From Holothuria scabra (taxonomy: Eukaryota > Echinodermata > Holothuroidea > Aspidochirotida > Holothuriidae), in contig CM074193.1 in assembly GCA_037179385.1 (NCBI GenBank), forward strand, positions 40,270,846 through 40,334,845: a stretch of DNA of 64,000 nucleotides, read 5' to 3'. How positions within the stretch are numbered: position 1 is the first letter of the stretch; each line of letters starts with the position of its first letter. Below are positions 23,995 to 35,952 of the stretch, piece by piece. The position numbers and the translations under genes were made by a program. Under the pieces are notes generated by a model. The model worked only from the letters and a program-made list of their open reading frames with translations. It was not told the DNA's origin and made no database searches.

Positions 23995-24245
23995 AGAGAG
24001 GAATTTCAGTCCCACCAATTTGAATAAACCCAGTAGTTTACCCTATTTTGTAAATGGCTCTTGAAAATCATGTGACAATATTTTTCTCTTTGAATTACTA
24101 ACTTCACGAGGAACAAAAAAACTCATAGGTATATAGTAAATTTATGTCCTGAAATTTACGGTAATGGAAGGTAGGAGATAAAGGCGGAAAACTGTGATAA
24201 TTAATTGTTTTTCAAACTAAGTTTGGGGAGAGTGGTTTTTTCTTG
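23995..24245 (+). repeat. dispersed repeat family R4, copy a
   Basis: Aligns with 47,165-47,425 and, inverted, with 51,005-51,225. Shared landmarks are TCATGTGACAATATTTTTCTC, sliced in the other copies, then TTCACGAGGAA or equivalent, a GTCCTGAAAT or GTCCTAAAAT block, and AGTTTGGGGAGAGTGG or GGTTTGGGGGGACTG at the end. Old and unclassified; no coding potential. Confidence 0.55.
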
Positions 24246-25211
24246 AATTCAGTCAATGCTAAAATAAACAGGTTACATTATTCTAACTGTTTCAACATTG
24301 TAATGCATCAAAAGATTTGTTAAAACACATGTGCTGTAGACAAATTTCAAGTTAAATGCACTTCGGAATAGTCTAAATCATTGGTGTAGCTAAGAAGGAT
24401 GTAGCTCCTCATGAAATTTTAGAGTCCCCAGTCCCCACCCAGCAGACACGACGATATGTTGGAAATGTGATATCATTCACTAAGTTTATAACCTTGTTGT
24501 AATTGATGTAGCCGCCGCCCTATGCATGAATCGGATCATTCGGTCTTAGACTTGCAGTAAATGAAGAGCCGGAGAACTAGTACATAATTCAAATTTGGGT
24601 TTCGTAACGACGGCCTGATCTATTGAGTAACTCTTTTAGGTTGGCATGGTATGATAAATTTTAGCAGATTGTCGTGATCACGTGCTTAAAGAGCTAATTA
24701 AAATTTTACGAATTGAACAGTTGAATGTACTCTGTAAAGCCTCTGGAATATTCTTCAAAGTGAAATAAGAGGCCATTTTAAATTTGGAGTGAACTATTTC
24801 AATTAAAAAGGAATCAGATTTACTTTAAGATTGACTATTCAGTCTTTACTCTAATCCTCTTTTTGGATATAAAAGGAGTGGAAAGTGGTTTATTAATTTT
24901 ATACAGGACAATAATGATCCTTTTCCAAATGCTGAATTGCCGTGTAGTAAATATGCGAAGATGTATGAAATGTCCATTTGTTAAAGGGACCGCAGCCCCG
25001 GCTGGCCCATACGGCCATGACTGTGAGTAGAGGCTAAGTGCTGAGAATTTTTATGGTAACTTGAGGAAGCTACTTTGAAAGTCCTACTGCTGAAAATGCT
25101 ACCATTGTGAATGTAAACACTTCTGTATTACGAAAATTTAAAGGAAGAGGTAAACATGCTTATAAATCACTTAAAATTGTGAACTTTTCAAATGCAAGTT
25201 CTCAATATGGA
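24246..25211. other. unannotated DNA
   Basis: No supported feature. Confidence 0.45.
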
Positions 25212-25219
25212 GTGTAGCT

Positions 25220-25565
25220 CAGGGGCGCAAATCACGGGGGCAAGGGGGGCCTTCGCCCCTCAAGTGAAAAAGTGGGGGCTAAATCGTACTTTGGCCCCCC
25301 AAAATTTGAGTAGACCTAAAAATATGGTCACCATTTTTCTTTTTTTTCGTTCGAAACAGTTTTTCTGAAGCTTCGGAAAGGCTAGAACACATCAGCTTCC
25401 GGGGGCTTCGCCCCCTGGACCCCACAGGGGCTGTGCCCATGGATCCCACCAGGAGCCCTTTGGGGCTTCGCGCTCGCGGTGCCCGCCATGAGTACACAGT
25501 TTAACACTCATGGGCACATCATAAGCATTTTCGCCCCCACTCTCAAACAGAGATTTGCGGCCCTG
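25220..25565. mobile_element. hAT-like nonautonomous element, 346 bp
   Basis: Ends are CAGGGGCGCAAATC and the complement of CAGGGCCGCAAATC, inverted repeats with 13 of 14 matches. Flanks GTGTAGCT (25,212-25,219) and TTGTAGCT (25,566-25,573) are an 8-bp duplication with one mismatch. CAG...CTG ends and 8-bp duplications define hAT. Inside are snap-back GC stems such as GGGGGCTTCGCCCCC, common in such repeats. The two minus-strand frames here are translations of this GC-rich DNA. No transposase. Confidence 0.78.
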
Positions 25566-25573
25566 TTGTAGCT

Positions 25574-26277
25574 CCTTCACATGGGAGAGTGTCATTTACT
25601 GCACTCTAGAGGCTGGTATATCATTGGTATAGCATTGACTCTGTATACTGCACACAAGTAACCCAGTAGATAACGACATGTAAACCGTTTGGAAATACTT
25701 CTTTTACTAACCACAGCTAAAAGGGATGCCAGAAGGCTATCCGACATATTACAGTAAGGGATCTTCACCATTTAGGAATGTTAAGTAGGCAAGCATGACT
25801 AGTTGGCAACCTCTTAGAATCATTCAATGGTTGACGATTAAAGGAGACACCTCTCTAACGAATTTAACTGTTTGAAAGTTTTGTTTATAATTGACTGTGA
25901 GTTCCACTTATATAATTTAACGACGTTTAGTCTTTTAATTGCTGCCTCATATGACATGGTTTCCTGTCTGCCTGCAGCATCCATACACATTATAAGATTT
26001 GCATCTCAAAGAGTGGTATGCTCGGAGCTAAAAAAAATTGAATAATATTGCAAACTGAATTGTTCCTGCATAGGATCATTAATTTAAACTGCCTCATGAA
26101 TAACATTCTTGTTATCGGTAATAGCATTTCTCACATTTCTCCAGATAAATTCGTTTGCTCACCTTCAAATTCATCAAACATTTTTACGTAAAAGGATAAA
26201 AAGATCATTAGTGACATGATGATAATTACTTAAAGTGTACATCAAGTCAAAACATTCAAAGATATTTGTTAAAGATC
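25574..26277. other. unannotated DNA
   Basis: No supported gene. The last 100-200 bp may extend the duplicated block that starts at 26,278. Confidence 0.4.
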
Positions 26278-27570
26278 GTGAAAAATAAATTCGAACAGTA
26301 CAACTCCCATCTTCATAGGACGTTCCTGAGCTGAGATATAAATTGTTGAAATTTTTCATTCAACTTAAAATAGTACATTGCGCAATAATTTGTGATTTCT
26401 TTGTTGTACAACTCAAATTAGAACGAGTGTATTGTTTGTACCAAGGTGTGATAGCACTCTTACTCTAATGGGGTGATGTAATTAATTAAATCCTCTCCGG
26501 GAAACATGCTATGCAAGCAAACAGGAAGTTTTCAAGGTCATGAAAACATTTTTCATTTTAAAGAGAAACAAAGCAGAAAATTTTAGTTGTACAACAAGAA
26601 AGTCACAAATTATTACGCAATGGACCAATTTGTTTTAAGTAAATAAACTTCAACATTTTACATCACAGCTCAAGAATGTCCAATGAAGATGGGAGTTGGA
26701 CTGTTAGAATTAACATTCATGCTCTTTAATATATACTTTTGATTTTTTTTTCCTGAGGTACACTGTAAAAAGCATAACTGTATTGGACTTCGCACACATA
26801 TACTGTCTCTGGTTATAAATTGAGTGGTACGTGTTCGAACTAATAAAGACTACCTGCTGGTAGCGGAGTGAAAAGATGACGGGTAGATTTACTCATAGGA
26901 GAAGATATTTGAATCTGTTGGGACTTTTATACGCGAAAGATGGCAAGACAAATACTGGTGATTGACAGAATTTCGATTGTATAACTACAAGTCAGGTAGC
27001 GATGGCACTCGTCTTGTGAGTGGAATCTCTTGAATTTATTGCGATTGAATAATGAATTGCATAATGGATTTTGTCCTGAATTTACGAATAAATGAGAACG
27101 AGAAAGATTGTCACGTGTTACATCTCAGTTATTTGAAAATATATTTATTGCTTTTCCTCAGTTGATTACTCATATCATCTACAAGAGTTGTGATAAAACA
27201 TTACCAGAGCAAATTAAACCATGATTAAGTACCTTAAAAATTATTTCCAGTCCAAGCAATGTCACTTTGATTTTTATTGCGATTACGGAACCGTTAAAGA
27301 CCATGTAACATGAAAATGACAATGAAAAAGTTAAGTATTTGATGTGAAAAGCATTACAAAGCAAGAAAATTGCCAAAATTACCCTTAAATATCTGTCAAT
27401 AATCGACCATTTTACAAGGTACTTCCTAATTTGCACCTAATCTTGCATAAACATGAGCTCAACATGCAAATTTTGTGATGTCTAGGGAGGGATATACCTT
27501 TAGATCAATGATTATGTCATCTGTTTTTGCAATCTCCATTTTAAGAAAAATTGTAACATTAGTACGTGCT
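26278..27570 (+). repeat. collinear duplicated block, copy B
   Basis: Counterpart of 19,798-21,350. In this copy the first part is bounded by an inverted pair: CAACTCCCATCTTCAT at about 26,301 and its complement ending near 26,701, extended outward by AATTC and AACAGT matches to about 30 bp with a few mismatches. That suggests the 420-bp part is itself a MITE-like unit. I found no clean target duplication. The second part, around GCATAAACATG and CAACATGCAAATTTTGTGATG, matches 21,225-21,260. Confidence 0.55.
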
Positions 27571-28587
27571 GAGGGTTTTATTTTGGAAGTTAAAATTGTG
27601 TCCCTGGAAATCATCAGTATATGTAACCAAACCATAAAATATCCGATGGGTAATTAAGGGATAATTAATTTAGGGTTAACGAAAGAAATGTCAACACTTT
27701 GCAGCACTCCACATCATTATTTTTGCATGATCAAAAAGTTTCTTCAGAAACATTCAAACTTAAAAGGGAGATATATCTTGAGAACCGTGAAAGATACTGG
27801 CATATTTCCAACGGGTTTTACTTTAGGAAATGTTATTCCTTAACTGCTAAATAAAGATAAGTAAGAAGTGGACCTGATGTAACCAAGAAGTGGACCTGAC
27901 GTAACTTGAAATCACAAAACCAGGATTTTTTAGTAACAAGGTTATAGCAACATTTCTGTTGATATTTGCAGCAATTACAGGTAATTTGATTAAAACGTAA
28001 TTATGTTAAATATTCGTATCAATAAACAGCTACCGCCGTGAAAGCCAGCAAAAATATCTTAAAATTTGATTTGGATGTCTTAATCATATTATAAAACAGA
28101 AATTAAAACGACTTACCAATCTCCCGACTGCCTGAAAATAAACAAGAACTTCTTCCTCATTCAGCTCCCTGCTACGTTTACGGTGAAGTAAACGACAGAC
28201 TGAACGCAAGTTTTCAAAAACTGGTGTAGCCAAGGTTGTTTAGAGATCGAGAACGTCATAAAAACTGGTCCACAACTGGTTTTATTATCTACGTGTTTAA
28301 CAATCTTATTCATTAATTACAGTCAAAAGATCATAAAGTACAAAATCGTAAAACGTATGGGCTAATTGGCTTGGTCTTGGGAAAGTGACAAATGATTCCA
28401 TTAGCACGTTACATAGAATTGTGAGGCAACGAAAATGCACACGGAAGTAAAACCATATTATTCATGCTTCCGTAACTCCACTTAAAAAGTGATTCGTAAA
28501 ACGTCGGCGTTGGAACATTCAGTAATCATAAAAACAAAAAGACATAAATCTTTGTGCAATTAATTCACGTGTTCTGTTCGTTTGTTA
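27571..28587. other. unannotated DNA
   Basis: No supported feature. Two nearly identical AAGAAGTGGACCTGA phrases at about 27,867 and 27,885 form a very short tandem repeat. Confidence 0.45.
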
Positions 28588-28745
28588 GATGAGATTTACG
28601 ACTCACTTTCTAACTAACTTGTTTAAGATCGGCTACAACGGCCGCCCTACTTTCCATTTGTGGCTCACTGCATGGCTCGCTTTTCCTATCGTTGCATACG
28701 CTGAACACCAACCACAATGACAATAGATTCTAGTTTTAAAGACAC
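28588..28745 (-). mobile_element. SINE copy, 5' part diverged
   Basis: The plus strand reads TTAGATGAGATTTACG, then GATCGGCTACAACGGCCG, then GTGGCTCACTGCATGGCTCG and GCTGAACACC with CACAATGACAATAG. This follows the order of the SINE at 58,273-58,465 end to end. The tRNA-like head is hard to see here. No target duplication identified. Confidence 0.6.
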
Positions 28746-30989
28746 ATAATTTGGTATTCTGTATTATCCTTATCACATCTGATGAAAAAATAATTATCAG
28801 TCATGTTTAAATCGTGCCAAAATTCAGCTCAGGCTTCAAGACACTGCAGTCGGTATTACGAAAAAACTTTATCAAACTGTCAGATACTGTACATGCATGC
28901 CTCACTATCCAATTATTTCAGAAGCAACCCAATCGTTTTATTATACACAGCTGCACTTCCCGGAAACTGTCATCCGTGGGTCAAAATTGTCTTTTACTGG
29001 TAAATACAACTCAGGAGCTCTTAGATCCTCGTCATAAATATCACATCACATCAAGTTTCACACGTTTATCTTCTGGTGAATTCTATTTTAGAATGTTTTG
29101 GGCAAGGGCAACGTTTAATATCTTGTGAGCGTACCACCTTAAGTGATAATTTAAAACGGTTTTATAACCTAAAGAATGTAAATAGCGAGGGTCTATCATT
29201 ACTAAAATATTTACAATATTTGGTTCGTAATTTACGTGCAACGTCAAAATGACCGTCCAAACAACAAAATGTGAGCATTGTTTATTATGTAAGAAGATAG
29301 CAAAATAGATATTTCTTGCTTAATAAACTTTTCAAAGTCGTCACTTACGTTGAATAATCTTGTGAGAAATAAAACTGCATCGATGATAATAAATTTAATG
29401 TGTACATCAATGTACGGAATGGTCAATCGAATCAGTTACCATTTCAAAAAAGTACTTAACTCCAAACGACTCTTCGTTTCAATGACGACGTGTTTGCAGA
29501 GTTTCAGTTTGTTAGGCTTCACAACCCTTTCACATAAAAAAGTTATAGACTCTCTCTTTTAGACATTCCTTCATATTATCGTAAATTGTATGATATTTTA
29601 AAGATGCCAGTCTTTTCATTCCATTATCTGCATCATTTATTTCCTTACAAAAACAGAAAAGTAGAAATGAATTACATCTCTTGAACTAACCCAGAAATCG
29701 CCAGTCTTGAAGTAATGTAAACAAAATCGTCAGCATTCACACAAAAACAGATTCTACAAAATAATCATGTTAAACACCGTACTACTTTCAAAAGTAGTAC
29801 TCATGTGCAACGCAGTGACAGTGTGGTTAGTTTAATGTGCATTAAATGACAAAATGAATCAACATTTTAAATTGACACTTTTCAGGTAATTTATTAAGTT
29901 TCAGTTTAATTTGGCAATCTTTGTATCAAGCATTTTATTTGCCTTATTTTCTGACCGGAGATTTTCTGACTCAATTATTAAACTACGAAAACTGAAAAAA
30001 ATCATACTTTAGCACTGTTGCTGACGTTTTTGTTTTTACGTTACCTCTCATTGGGAAATGATCTTCTCCATAGGCACCAGATTTAACTTCACTTCTATCC
30101 GACGAAACTTCAATTTTACAAGAATGAATTCAGAAACAATAAATAATTACACAGACGTATGTGTGAATGTTCTTTACATGTTAGATAGTTGAAGTCGACA
30201 GGCGTGCAAGAAAGTATTGGTGCAATACTACAACTTCCCCCGAGAATCCACCAGTAAACACGAAGCAGGGACATCGTTGATATGGAGACAAATCATGGGT
30301 TACCATCGTCCTGAGGAATAGGTCTAAGGAGAAGGATGTCCTCTTTCCCAATTTGAATTTTTTAGCCACCATATAACCATAACGCAATCTGGTGAGATAT
30401 TTTGTCATTAAACTGCCACCACGGATTCCATCGTGCCCATTTTTTCAGAAATACTAGTTTCCAGGTATTAAGTAAAAGTTGTATTTTTTACTTTCGTTCG
30501 GCTACTATTTTTACATTTTCTCACGATTGTGGAAGATTGCATTACAAAGGTGAAGTAGTTGTAATTGTAACGATACGTCTTGTAAAAATTTGCCAACCTG
30601 TTGAGAAAATGTATTAACATGCAGTCCTTCGCAAAATTTTTATGGAAGTAGGAGCCTAATTTAATTGGGGGGGGGGGGGGGGGGGGGGAATAAATTTCTG
30701 CCGGAAAATTTTGACCGACATTTTGCTAGCGTTTTCGAAGAAAAAACTTTGAAGGAAGGGCCAGCATGTATATAACTTTAAATGAGCGAGTGCACGAAGT
30801 TGCTACTAAAGGACCGATGACGAACGGTATATACCATGATGTATACTTTGTTTTGCCATTTCTTCCACATACGGTACACTCGTCGGGAAAGTTACATTTA
30901 TACAAGTGTACAAATGTTTGTAACGCGTGTTAAGCCTACTGGGCGGAATTAGGATGCAGCTAGGAACTGGGCTAGCAGGCAGTCTTTGC
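28746..30989. other. unannotated DNA with a 22-base G run
   Basis: No supported gene; overlapping frames at 28,803-29,128 and minus-strand 30,181-30,408 have no domain. A perfect 10-bp-arm hairpin lies at 29,779-29,800. G homopolymer at 30,667-30,688. Confidence 0.45.
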
Positions 30990-31320
30990 CCAAAGTTCTC
31001 CCCTATGACATTATGAACATTTTTTGTAAGGTTAAAGGATGGGTTTAAGGTCAAAACTAATATGTTATAGGGGTACTTTTTGGAGCATTTCGATAACATT
31101 TGCATTGAAATCTGATTCGTGTTTCTCAAATTAAGAGCAATTAAAGTTGTCACACTGTCAACAAAAAGCGAACCCGAAGAAAGCACATATGACATCATAT
31201 CCTCACTTTGATTGGGAGTCTTTTTTTAACTTTACAGCCAATGTTCTCGTCAACAATCCCTTTTGATTAAAACTTAATAGCATAAGTGGCATAGGAATAA
31301 GTTTGGTAGTTTTACAACAA
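30990..31320 (-). repeat. dispersed repeat family R1, copy c (inverted)
   Basis: The plus strand reads GGGGTACTTTTTGGAGC, ATTTGCATTGAAATCTGATT, AAAGCACATATGACATCAT and TTTACAGCC. This is the reverse complement of 1020-1200 in copy a with moderate divergence. The minus-strand frame 30,806-31,198 overlaps it and is not conserved. Confidence 0.65.
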
Positions 31321-31667
31321 TTTTTATATGATATAAGATGAAAATATACCCTGGACTTTGTCGGAAACTAAGGCACCACACCTACACATGAATATAGATC
31401 AGGTACCTGTAGACATTAGCGGCTCGCCATAGGGGCACGGGGGGCACTTGCCCCACCCCCAACATTTCCAAAGCATGGTTTTCAATTATCCAAAAATAAC
31501 GTTATTCGATATGACATGAATAAAAAGCAGCCTTTTTCCTAATCTGGGCAAAGTATTCCAGCTTTCTCTCTCATTCAAATGCCATATAGGCCTATTATTT
31601 ATAAAGTATAAACTAATGCCTTATTGCCAAGGATATAGTTTGTAATTATACCAAAATTAAGCCCAGT
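31321..31667. other. unannotated DNA with a possible hAT-like end
   Basis: CATAGGGGCACGGGGGGCAC near 31,430 resembles the CAGGGG-type ends of other hAT repeats here, but no partner end was found. Confidence 0.3.
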
Positions 31668-31772
31668 ACCGGCCGCCCAGAAGCATTGTTAGCGTTACCA
31701 GCACCAATAACAGTACTGAATCAGCACTGTTATTGGTGCTGGTAGCGCTACCAATGCGTCTCTGTGGCCGGT
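31668..31772. repeat. 105-bp near-perfect hairpin
   Basis: Arms of about 46 bp run inward from ACCGGCC at both ends. They share GCATTG, TAGCG, TACCAGCACCAATAACAG and are separated by about 10 bp (CTGAATCAG). Mismatches cluster near the outer third. No target duplication is visible, so this may be a foldback MITE or a local inverted duplication. Confidence 0.75.
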
Positions 31773-31914
31773 TCAGGTTCACAGGCTCATTTGAACTGAT
31801 TCGAAAAGTTATGATTTCAATCTATTTCCAACGGTGTGCAGCTCCTTGAAACAAAAAAGTCCAGAACAAATTTATGTTTGATATTTTGAAGAGGACCATA
31901 TTCTAGGCATAGCT

Positions 31915-32380
31915 TACTGGGGAAATTTTTACTCATTTCCCTTGTTTGGTTCTCGACATATTGAAATTAAAGTTGACATATTATCTACAAAGAGTGAACT
32001 TGCAACAAATAAACGTGATGTCATGTATTCACATAAATGCAAATGTTTAGTTGTTTTTCTCTAAAATTTAACACCATATTTATACAATTTAACTGTGATA
32101 TGTTGTAACCGTAAGTGAATCCCGAGCAATGGAAGTTTGAAAACTTAATTTACTTTTAGGGCAAGATAGCATAACAAATCAGTTCAAGATCAAACAGCAG
32201 GATCAAAAATAAATAAAAACCAAAACAAAACATTGACCATCAATATGAATACATGACATAGCACCTGCTTGGTTCAAGTTTACCTTTTGTAGAAAATGTG
32301 TCAACTTCAATTGCTAAAATATCTCAAGAACCGAATATGAAAAATGAATGAAAACTTCACCAAAATGCTTAGAATATGTT
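31915..32380. repeat. inverted pair of R1 fragments
   Basis: 31,915-32,050 reads R1 on the minus strand (GGTTCTCGACATATTGAAAT, ACGTGATGTCATGTATTC). 32,225-32,380 reads the same part on the plus strand (GAATACATGACATAGC, ATATCTCAAGAACCGAATAT, AAAATGC). About 170 bp separate them. The arms could form a long stem. It may be a foldback derivative of R1. Confidence 0.55.
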
Positions 32381-32589
32381 CGTCTTAAACATATTAAACA
32401 AAAATTTGGTTCTGGGTTTATTCTTTTTAATGGAAATTTTACTTTGCGACAAAGAAAATGATTACATGTCACATCGTCCTGTAAAGGAGCCAGTACATTT
32501 CATCTTGCAATTTTTCAGATCATTTTGCAAATTCGATTTTCTTTTTATTAAAATGAAGATTTTTTTGAAAGGGAAAGCTCCAAATAACG

Positions 32590-32849
32590 ACTGCTTGAAT
32601 TCTTCTTACAAGCCTGGCAAATGCAATTTCCGGCTATCTGAGAGGTCGCGATTTTTCAAAATTTTCTGGACGCTCCGCGCCATCTGATGGTGGCGCTCCG
32701 CTTAGATGGTCTTTCGTGCAGTCAATCACCACTTCTCAAGCCCCTCCCAAAAATATTTTTGCACGACATCCCCTGATACAATTTGAGACGTCTTGGTCTC
32801 AAGTTGAGTTTGCCCCCCAAACAAATTTCCTTATATCCGCCCTTGCCTG
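32590..32849 (-). repeat. GCGGAGCG-type repeat fragment
   Basis: On the minus strand it begins CAGGCAAGGGCGGATATAAG at 32,849 and reaches the hallmark hairpin with GCGGAGCG octamers at 32,671-32,702, then the GATAGCCGGAAATTGC landmark at about 32,620. The other end and target duplication were not found. The plus-strand frames 32,376-32,687 and 32,716-32,943 are shadows. Confidence 0.6.
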
Positions 32850-34326
32850 TAGAGTAACTTGGAAATACGTGAGTGCGGCCAGGTCGCCGCCGCGGATACT
32901 AAGAAGTGAGGGACTTTCCTTTGGAAATTTTGTGAATATTTAAGTACCTTCGCGTGCAGTCTGGTGCAGCATTTAACATTATTTTAAGTCAAAATTGTGT
33001 TTCATCAGCAAAAAGTCTCTGCAAAAATGGGGGAGCGTACGCGCCATGGGTCCGATTTAGTAGTGCCATAAGAAAATTTGACTTAAGTATTTGACTCAGC
33101 AAATCAAAGGTTGCTAAAATATTGGTCGGGGGGTGCTTTTTTGGTGTAACTGAGTGGGCCTTAGAGGAAAACTGTTAACTACCATATAAACCAATAGTGT
33201 TATACAAAGAACTTGGAAAAAAGGTTTTGTTTCAGAATATTGGAAAAGGTGTTGGTGAGGCTATCTGCAAGAAAAAGCAGTCATGCAAAGAGATAAAATT
33301 GCACTTGTATGAGAATTGATAGAGAGGCAAATGAACTTTGCCATTAGATGATAAAAAAATATTTTCAAAAAAAATAAAATTTCATGGGATGTACTTTTAG
33401 ACATGACACATGCTTTTGGATCTTGAACCAGTTGGAAGAATGAGGGATTGAGTAAGGTAGAAGTAAAATTTGAGTTTGAAGTTACCCTGTCATAAATTGA
33501 AATTCGTACGAATTTTTGTACTTCGCGGCTCAAATAATTAACGTTGAATAGTTGCACTTAACTGCTTAATTTCTTCAAGTATGTAATTCCTAGAGATGTA
33601 TTTTCCTGGTTTCTATCGCTGTGCTGATTAGACGCATTGCCACTCTGCTCCGTCTAACTTCGCAATGAATGATGACTAAGGCAGCAGTTGATATACAAGT
33701 GGTTCGAAATTTTGCTTTAGAGCCATTTAAAACCCAACATCGATGAAGCAATCTGAATGTGATTGAGACTGTCTAGAGGGTAGTAAAACCAAATCACTAG
33801 AATGAACAATATGAGTAATTGGGAAAGATTTTCATTAAATACGTTTAAAAAATGTACCATTCGTTTGTACAACACCGCACCTCGCCCCTTAAAATATAAT
33901 GTGTCCAAATACAATATTTAACGGATTTGGGGGCCAAACTCTCACAGGGGGAAATGCCTACCCCGCAATCCTGTGGCGCCTCTTCTGATCTTAAGTAAAC
34001 ACAACGCAAAATTCAATCAGACCCAATCTCGAACCCAATCCTCTTCCTCACTTTTGATCATTTGCCAGCAAGATAAGATGATTACGTATTCAATTATATG
34101 AGATCTGTTTAGAACAGAAGAGAAGTCGATGACTAAGATATCATATACCGGAAGAGATTTCTATGAATTTAAAACATCATACGATGTTTCTCTCAAAAGT
34201 TAACAAAATACAGTCACAAAATGATGCAATGAATGATCTGGTCAAAGTACAAAGACTGTTATATAGAAAATTTGATTTGTAGTTTTTATAAAAATGTGGG
34301 GTAACAAGTACATTTGATATGAATGG
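32850..34326. other. unannotated DNA
   Basis: No supported feature; minus-strand frames at 33,261-33,557 and 33,717-33,914 have no domain. Confidence 0.45.
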
Positions 34327-34334
34327 AAGGGAAG

Positions 34335-35944
34335 CAGTGGCGTAGCCAGGATGGGATTTTTTTTTTTTGGGGGGGGGGCCTAGGTAATAAGTGGGGGGGG
34401 GGCGGGCCTGGTACCTCCGAAGGCAAGACTATCTAAGCAGAGCGCCACCATCGATTGGCGCGGAGCGTACAAGAAAATTTGGGGCTTTGAAACCCCTCCA
34501 GATGGCCGGAAAAGGCACTTCCCATGTGTTTTAAGGTGGATGTACCCAGCCTTGAAATACGAATCTCATGTCTGCGACTTCTCATGTTATGAGAATGAAA
34601 AATCAATCTATGAAAAATGGTACTACGTACACTTTTTAGGACCCCAAAACTGGGCACATCGGATCTGTGGCCTGGTGGATGAGACTAAAGGGAACCGGTA
34701 TCTCCCTTTCCCTTGAGAAAAATAGTAAACTTCAGAAAGACGTAGATCGGAAATGCGGCAATATTTGAATCTAAGCGGAGCGCCACTGTCGGCTGGCAAG
34801 GAGAATACAAGAAAATTTTGGGCTTTAAAACCCCTCCAGATGACCGGAAACGGCACTTCCAACGTGTTTTAAAGTGGATGTACCCAGCCGCAAATGACGG
34901 CAATATTTGAATGGATTTCAGCTTACCTAACGCAGTACCTTACCCTTTAACAGGAAAACCAAACGTAGTTGTGAACCCCTCTGAGAAACTTTCTTTGCGT
35001 TAGATTTCCTAGATGCAAAATGATGCTATGTTTGGCAAAACTTTAAACTGATTATAGGCCTAAGTTTTAGGATTTTCCCTTTCTAGGGAGCATGAAAAAT
35101 ATCAAAATATTTTTAGTTTTTGTAGAGATTTTTACAAGAGACATACATACTACCAAAGAAACAATGTGCAAAATAGTTCAGTATTTGTCCATCGGTACGT
35201 TACGTAGTCAAAATTAAAATACTCCAAATAAATCTCTAAAAAATCTCTAAAGTATGGATCATGTGGGAAACACATGAAATCAGGACCTTGTGGAAATTTT
35301 ACAAATCCCCCGGACGCCAGTGCCAACTAGTAAAAAGAGGACTTGTCGAAAAAGTCGTCCTACAGTGGCACTTGTCATGGGCAGGAGTGAGGCACGACAT
35401 AGTTTTTAAGGGTGGAAGGGAGGAGTTATCCGAAGGCAGTACCTTACCCTTACCTGCTTACGACATATTTTGTGTACGATAAAGTATGGGAATGGTCGTG
35501 TAAGAGTGTTCTCCAGTGTACGATTGCCTTATTTTCAGTAAATCAATCAGCCATCCGAAAGGCAGAAAGGGTCTTAACCTAGCAAAGTCACAATAAAATT
35601 TGTCGTCGAGACTTTTGTTTCATCTTCCAAGTGAAATGCAATAAACGACAGTGCAGATCACAAACGGTATGTAGTTTAGTGAAAGTAGGAATTTTAAAGT
35701 TATTACTTGATTTCATACGTGCACACAAAATGTGTTTTACACACATTCATCCATGTTTTTTATTTAAATTTTACACATTTTATTTATTTACTGTTTTGAA
35801 GGAAATACTTCAAAGTTTATTTCCGTTCAAACATTTTATTTTTTTTCAATTATTTTATTGGGACGCAAAAAATCTGGGGGGGGGGGGTGGCCTGAAGAAA
35901 ATCTGGGGGGCCAGGCTCCCCCAGCCCCCGTGGCTAAGCCACTG
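34335..35944. mobile_element. nonautonomous hAT-like element, 1,610 bp
   Basis: Terminal inverted repeats CAGTGGCGTAGCCAGG and CAGTGGCTTAGCCACG differ at two sites. Perfect 8-bp target copies AAGGGAAG flank it at 34,327-34,334 and 35,945-35,952. Both ends are followed inward by G-rich tracts. Inside, a roughly 336-bp unit is repeated: the GCGGAGCG hairpin at 34,438 and 34,774, each followed by CCTCCAGATGRCCGGAAA, CACTTCC and GTGGATGTACCCAGCC. The right half (about 35,000-35,860) has no repeat relatives in the window and only small frames (35,261-35,482; 35,631-35,945) without a transposase motif. It must depend on a transposase elsewhere. Confidence 0.87.
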
Positions 35945-35952
35945 AAGGGAAG

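Noticed and set aside
29779..29800. Perfect short palindrome with 10-bp arms
   Set aside because: Too short and isolated; expected by chance in 64 kb of AT-rich DNA.
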